Below, in pieces: positions 39,401-47,077 of a DNA stretch of 64,000 bases. The notes below the pieces were generated by a model, which searched no databases, was not told the DNA's origin, and saw nothing but the letters and a program-made list of their open reading frames with translations. The DNA is taken from assembly GCF_037325665.1 (NCBI RefSeq), contig NC_090248.1:10427737-10491736 (forward strand), in the 5' to 3' direction. Source of the stretch: Littorina saxatilis (Eukaryota > Mollusca > Gastropoda > Littorinimorpha > Littorinidae). The translations under genes and the position numbers were made by a program. Position 1 is the stretch's first letter, and each line of letters begins with the position of its first letter.

Positions 39401-42400
39401 GAAAGACAGACAAACACTTTTGATAAAAATAATGAGATGAAACTTGCCTCCACTGCGTCGACGTACTAAACTTGGCCAAAAAATTATTGCAACAACTTTC
39501 GCACGCTAACAAAAACGCTAAAACGCAATCCATTTTAGTTCAACTATATATGCTGGAAAAGGTAATTATGTCCACCGTTGAACGTTCATATCATTTGTCC
39601 GATCGGTGGTAATTTGTATAGGCATCCCGTTACAGCCTGTCAAACAAGGTCACCCCTAAAATCGACCTGACAAAAACCATAGCCCCGTGTTTTAAAATCT
39701 GCAAAAAATCAGAATGTGCACTTACCAAACACTTCTGACTACCCTTCGAAAGGCCATTCAATTTCCAGTTCAAAGCATTTTGTTTGATGCACCTTACTTC
39801 TCTAGTCTTTGTGTATCCTTTTGACAAAACGGAGGCCGGAATCACTCAGTTGAATCGAACTCCGACCAAACACCACGTAATAACTAGGTTAATGTATGCA
39901 CTCGCGTGAACAAGAAACTGTCGAGCTTCACAGATGTCGTCGTTAGGTAGTTTTGTTTTTTTTTTACTACCATAGGAGGATTTTTGAACTGTAAATGCAC
40001 TCAGCTGCAACAAAAACGCTAAACGAAGGCTGTGAGCTGCACTGTGCCTTTAATATCAGGCTTTATTGAAAGCTTAATCGCAGACAAAAAGAAACGTTCA
40101 CAAAGATGTCTACTTTTGAGTTTGAATTTACGCTTGCTGGAATATTCAATTTACTCTGCTTTCTTGCACACTTTTGTTCAATTTCTGTTGCTGTTAGATT
40201 TCATTTGGAGGGAGCGACATGAATTTTCCAGCAATGGGATGGATAATCTAAGTAAAGAAAATGTTATTCTTCTGCGTTCCTCGGCTGAAACTCCCACGTA
40301 CACTCTCGTTTTTCCACGAGTGGGTTTTCACGTACATGACCGTTTTTACACCATTTAGGCAGCCATACGCCGCTTTCGGGGGATGCATGTTTGGTATTTT
40401 CGTGTTTTTCTATAACCCACTCTGACATGGTTTACATGATCTTTTCCGTGCGCACTTGGTCTTTGGCTTGCGTGTACACACGAAGGGCGATAAGGCACTA
40501 GCATGTCTGCACATACGTTGACCTGGGAGGTCAGAAAAACGAAATGTTGTGACAAAATAATGCCCGTGTTGCAGGCACCGTGACCACCATGATTGTCACC
40601 TTCATGACGTCACAAAGGGACCTAAAAGACGTTGGTCATGACATCAGCTGGGTGTTCCTGGTGCTGTCCCCAAACCACTGTTTCGGCATCAGCTTGATGG
40701 ACATGTACACCAACTACAATCGCTTGGATTTTTGCACCAAACGCGAGTATCTGGAGTCGTGTCATCGTACCCCCGGGCCTTGCTGCAAAGGAATAGGTGA
40801 AGGTTTCTTTCGCGTTTGTATGAATAGATTATTGTCGGAAATAACTCTGTCAGGATGGTATTGGTTGTGAAATGGTGAGTAGTGAAACCAGTCAGTAGCG
40901 GGGGTGTGTGTCTCGTACACGTGACCAGGGATGTCGTTAGGCGTCGGACATCGGACATAGACCGATTAAGAGGCTCAAATGTCCGATTCACATAGCCGCA
41001 TGGCGGTCAGATGTCCTATTGTTTTGAGCTGAGCGCTGAGCTAAGAACTCAATTCCTTCGGACAGCGCGATATTCGTTAATGTTCCTTTCAAGATACACA
41101 TTTTCAAAAAGCGACCAAACACTCGCGTACAGGACCACAGGTGCACTGAAGTTGTGCAGTGCGGATCTTGCGTTTGGGTGACACAGCAAGCGTCATTCTT
41201 GAAAATGAAAAAATGAAAAAATTCTGCCGTCCTATTGAAATTTCTGAAAGCGGTCATATGTCCTATTGATGCTGAAGAGCTAGGACATTTGTCCTATAGG
41301 TATGAATTTGAAGCAACATCCCTGCACGTGTACAGGAACCACGTGACATGCGTTTGTCTGGGAACAAGGGTACTCACTCTTTCACAACCCATACAAACCT
41401 AACAGAGTTATTTCCGGAATTCGTCTTTTTACAGGTGTGGTTAACAAAGACAATTAAGCTGGACCCACATTTAACCGAGTGGCACTTTTAAATTGTTTTT
41501 GTTTCGGTGATTTTGTTTTTACATTTAGTCAAGTTTTGACTAAATGTTTTAACATAGAGGGGGGAATCGAGACGAGGGTCGTGGTGTATGTGTATGTGTC
41601 TGTCTGTGTGTGTGTGTAGAGCGATTCAGACTAAACTACTGGACCGATCTTTATGAAATTTGACATGAGAGTTTCTGGGTATGATATCCCTGGACGTTTT
41701 TTTCATTTTTTCGATAAATACCTTTGATGACGTCATATCCGGCTTTTTGTAAAAGTTGAGGCGGCACTGTCACACCCTCATTTTTCAATTAAATTGATTG
41801 AAATTTTGGCAAAGCAATCTTCGATAAAGGCCGGGGTTTGGTATTGCATTTCAGCTTGGTGGCTTAAAAACTAATGAGTGAGTTTGGTCATTAAAAGTCG
41901 GAAACTTGTAATTAATTTTATTTTTTATTAAACGGTCTAAAAAAAAATTCATCTTATTTCTTGTCGGTTCCTGATTCCAAAAACATATAGATATGATATG
42001 TTTGGATTAAAAACACGCTCAGAAAGTTAAAACAAAGAGAGGCACAGAAAAGCGTGCTATGCAGCACAGCGAAACCACTACCGCGCTAAACAGCAGGCTC
42101 GTCAGTTTCACTCCGTTTTGCACAAGCGGCGGACTACGGTCATTGTAAAAAAAATGCAGTGCGTTCAGTTTCATTCTGTGAGTTCCACATCTTGACTAAA
42201 TGTAGTAATTTCGCCTTACGCGACTTGTTGTTATGTTTCATTCGTCCTTGGAAAGTTATGTCCGGTTTTGCTTTGTTTTGGTGTAAACAATGTTGTTTTG
42301 TTTTTTCTTGGATGAATGTTTTGGTTTTATTTGGTGTGTGTGTTGCTTTTTTCTATCATTAAGCGATTCGTCCGTATGTTTCATTCATTTGTTGGTGTGC

Positions 42401-43172
42401 TCTTTTGCAAAGAAATTGTTTGAAAGTCAGGACGCACAAAAAAGAGAGAAGACTTGGGGAGGGGAGCAGAATATTAAATAATCACTAGAGGTCGCCAAGC
42501 TGCTGTAGGCTTTAACTTTTGAAAATTCTTTACCATTTTCAACCACTTAGTCTTACATTCATTTGTTATTTTCTTCATGAACACAACTTTGATGGATATT
42601 TCCCATACTTTCCGGTAATGGTGGCAAATTCCGCGCAAATTTAGCCGAGCGATCAACTGGCTTGGTACGTATTGTCACTGTCTGTGTATTTGTTTTGGGA
42701 CACGACAAATAAACTTTGCGTGCCCTTATAACAAGCTTGACTAAAAACTGGTTACAAAAAACAAACCATCATGTTTGCACTTCGCACACAGGCAAAGGGT
42801 GCAGTTCGGGCCCTGCATGTTTGGACTTCAGCGACAATTATTTCAGCTTTGAGTACCCTGGCATCGGTCGCTCCGTGTTCTTCATGGCTCTGCAAGGCTT
42901 TGTTTTCATGACCTTGACCCTGCTCATCGAGTTTCACGTGCCACAGCGTCTGGCCTACTTTTGTCGCGGCAAGCGTGGCACGAGCTACAGGGATCTGCGG
43001 CTCATCATGAACATGCAGCTGTCCGTACTGAACGGAACGGTGACGGACGACAGCGATGTGGCCGAGGAAAGGAGGCGTATCAACTCCACGGATATCGATG
43101 AGCTGTGTAAGTGTTTTTCGTTTTCATTTTTATTTTTACATTTAGTCAATTATGTGTGTGTGTGTGTGTGTA

Positions 43173-43244
<72 letters not shown>

Positions 43245-45098
43245 AGCAATTCCAGCTAGCTATCTGAAGTAGATTGTGTTGGAATGTATTGCATATGTAT
43301 TGAATATTCCTAGTGTACAGCATGGTTGAAATAAGACTTGTCTTACGTCTCAGGTAAGACAGACTCCCTGTTGATGGTGAACCTGTACAAACACTACGGC
43401 GACCTGGTGGCGGTGGATCACATGTCGGTGGGGGTCAAGCAACAGGAGTGCTTCGGCCTGCTGGGTCAGAACGGGGCGGGCAAGACCACCACCTTTAAGA
43501 TGCTGACTGGACAGGTCATGGCCAGCTCGGGCAACGCGTACGTCAAAGGACACGACACCAAGAACAACATTAAACAGGTTACACTGAATGTCTTACAAAT
43601 GTTGGGATTGATGATGATTGATTCAGAGTAAAGTTAATAGTGAGGTTAATGTGAACTAATTTTTTTTAAGGAATTGCGTATAGGAAGACGTGTGTCTATG
43701 GTCATTTAGCAAATAATACTTAATTACATTAAGTAGCTTATCATGTTTAGACTAAAAACATACACAGATTTTGTTCTTAAATCATGTGAAGTTGTTGAAA
43801 TCCGTTCACTTTTTTCCGTGTCTATATCCTATACCTATAAGGTTTTAACTATACCTAAGAATCAAGCAGATTTATACAGTTTAAAATGAGATTTTCAATT
43901 TTGTTTTTAAACTTGATGAATCAAACATTTCATAAGAACGTTTTGTGGGTGTATTTTTTGTATTGTTTGCAGGTGAATTCTAACCTTGGTTACTGCCCGC
44001 AGTTCGACGCCGTACACAATCAACTATTTCTATTGTTTGCAGGTGAATTCTAACCTTGGTTACTGCCCTCAGTTCGACGCCTTACACGATCAAATATTTC
44101 TATTGTGTGTAGGTGCAGTCCAATCTTGGTTACTGCCCGCAGTTCGACGCCTTACACGATCAATTGACCGGTCGAGAGACACTGACCATGTACGCCAGAC
44201 TGAGAGGCGTGCCAAGCGAGAACATTGACGACGTGGTCAACAGTCTGATCGACATTCTCTTGCTTCACTCGCACGCTGATAAACTGAGTTCAGCTTACAG
44301 GTTGGTGGACAGAAATGGTTATCAAAATCAGAATAAAACAAGTCGCGTAAGGCGAAAATACAACATTTAGTCAAGCTCAGTCGAACTCACAGAATGAAAC
44401 TGAACGCCTTGCATTTTATCCGCAAGACCGTACACTCGTAGCATCGTCTGTCCACCGCTCGTGGCAAAGGCAGTGAAATTAACAATCCAGAAAAGCGCGG
44501 TAGCGGTTGCGCTGAGGAGGATAGCACGCTTTTGTATAACTCTATTCTTTTTAACTCTCTGAACGTGTTTTTAATCCAAACATATCATATCTATATGTTT
44601 TTGGAATCAGGAACGGACAAGGAATAAGATGAAATTGTTTTTAAATCGATTTTGGTAATTTAATTTTAATCATAATTTTTATATTTTTAATTTTCAGAGC
44701 TTGTTTTTAATCCGAATATAACATATTTATATGTTTTGGGAATCCGAAAATGATGCAAGATACGATAAACGTAATTTTGGATCGTTTTATAAAAAAATAT
44801 ATTTAATTACAATTTTCAGATTTTTAATGACCAAAGTCATCTATTAATTTGTAAGCCTTCAAGCTGAAATGCAATACCAAAGTTTGGCCTTCGTCGAAGA
44901 TTGCTTGGCCAAAATTTCAATCAATTTGATTGAAAAATGAGGGTGTGACAGTGCCGCCTCAACTTTTACAAAATGCCGGATATGACGTCATCAAAGACAT
45001 TTATCGAAAAAATGAAAAAACCGTATGGGGATATCATACCCAGGAACTCTCATGAAAAATTTCATAAAGATCGGTCTAGTAGTTTACTCTGAATCGCT

Positions 45099-45160
<62 letters not shown>

Positions 45161-47046
45161 ACACACATACACCACGACCCTCGTCTCGAATCCCCCCTCT
45201 ATGTTAAAACATTTAGTCAAAACTTGACTAAATGTAAAAACCAAGAAAGGTATGTTATTGGAACGTTATATTTATAACAAAACAAAACGTCACGTTCACA
45301 TTGTGAAGTGTTGGAACGTTGGCAGTCTATTTGTTTTTGGATTTCTGATTATCAAAATCAGAGTTTCGGATTACTTCTTCTGACCTTTTGAAATAGGTGC
45401 GTCCCGATTGCCAACAAACTACACCAAAGATCTTCGTGGAACTTTGCATGTGACATCTTCCAGATGATACCCTCACATGCCGCCCCCCCCCCCCCCCCCC
45501 CTTTCCTCTTTGTTTTAATAAAGATGTTCATGACGTCATATCCGTCCTTGATAGGCTCCCTGCTTCACATTTTGCTCACAAGCCAACTAGAAGAAGAATG
45601 CTTTGCTCTTAATCAATTTATGACGTCATCCAATAGTCGTATTACAGACGGAACTTTTCAGCAGGCGAACGTAGTACAGTTTGGTTCGGTTTTAAAGGCG
45701 GAGTGGCTTGAATAGAATAAGAAACAAAAAGTTTGGACCCTAACTAATACCGAGCTGGCCGTGATAAGGCAGAATAAAACAATTCTGTTGTTCACAACCG
45801 GAAGTCGCCATTGTTTATGGGGTAGGCAACTCTTCACCAGAGTAGAGTCCCTTTTGTTGTCATTATTTTTTCGTCTGTTCATGTAAGCAGAAGAAAATAA
45901 ACAAATGAGAACCAATTCAATTCGGCGGTTACTTCCGTGTTCGTAATTAATACCATAGAACTGTACATGTTCGCATTAGTGAATACTTGATCACAGATGT
46001 CGAAAGGTGCCTGAACAGACGAGAAATAAACAACAAAAGGGACTTTACTCTGGTCAAGGGTTCACGGGAGTTGCCTGTCCTATAAACGGAGACGACTTCC
46101 GGATGTGAACAACAGAAAACAATAACATTTTGCCTTATTACGGCCAGCTCGGTCTAAGTTAGAGTCAAAACTGTTTTTCTTATTCTATTCAAGCCACTCC
46201 GTTTATAAAAATAAAACAAAACTGTCCTACTTTCGCCCGCCGAAAAGTTCCTTCTGTAATATGACTATTAGATGACACCATACATTGATTAATCGCAAAG
46301 TTTACTTCTAAGCTTTGTGGGCAAAACGCCTGCTTCCACCATAATTAGACGGATTTCGGTCAGCAGAGACTAAGTCTCGGTCAGTTAAAGCTTTTATACA
46401 TTTTTGATGTGTATAGCCTGACAGATTGACTGAATTTAGTGGCATCGCTTTGTGCGACTTGGGTTGCTTTTCTTTCTGTCAGCGGGGGCACCAAGCGCAA
46501 ACTGAGCACGGCCATCTCCCTGGTCGGGGACCCAGCCTTCATCCTGTTGGACGAGCCCTCGTCAGGTATGGACCCCGCTGCCAGGCGTCACCTGTGGAAC
46601 GTCCTGTCACAGGTCAGGGCCAGCGGTAGAACGCTGCTTCTTACTTCTCACAGGTGAGTGTGCTAACGACACACTTTGACACGCTCACACACTCTCTCTC
46701 ATACACGCACTCTCTCTCATATACACACGCACGCACGCACGCTGGCACGCACGCACGCACCCACACAGACACACACAAGCACACAAACACACAAACACAC
46801 AGACACATAGATAGACACACACACACACACGCGCGCACACACACACACCGGCACACACACACGTCACACTCTCGCATACACACACGCACACACGCACACA
46901 CACACACATACACAAACACATACACACACACACAAATACACGCGCGCGCATGCACACGCACGCACGCACGCATACCCGCGCGTATAACAACATATCTTTT
47001 ATATTTGTATTGCCCATGTTTCTGTTGAATGTATTTTTATTATGTT

Positions 47047-47077
<31 letters not shown>

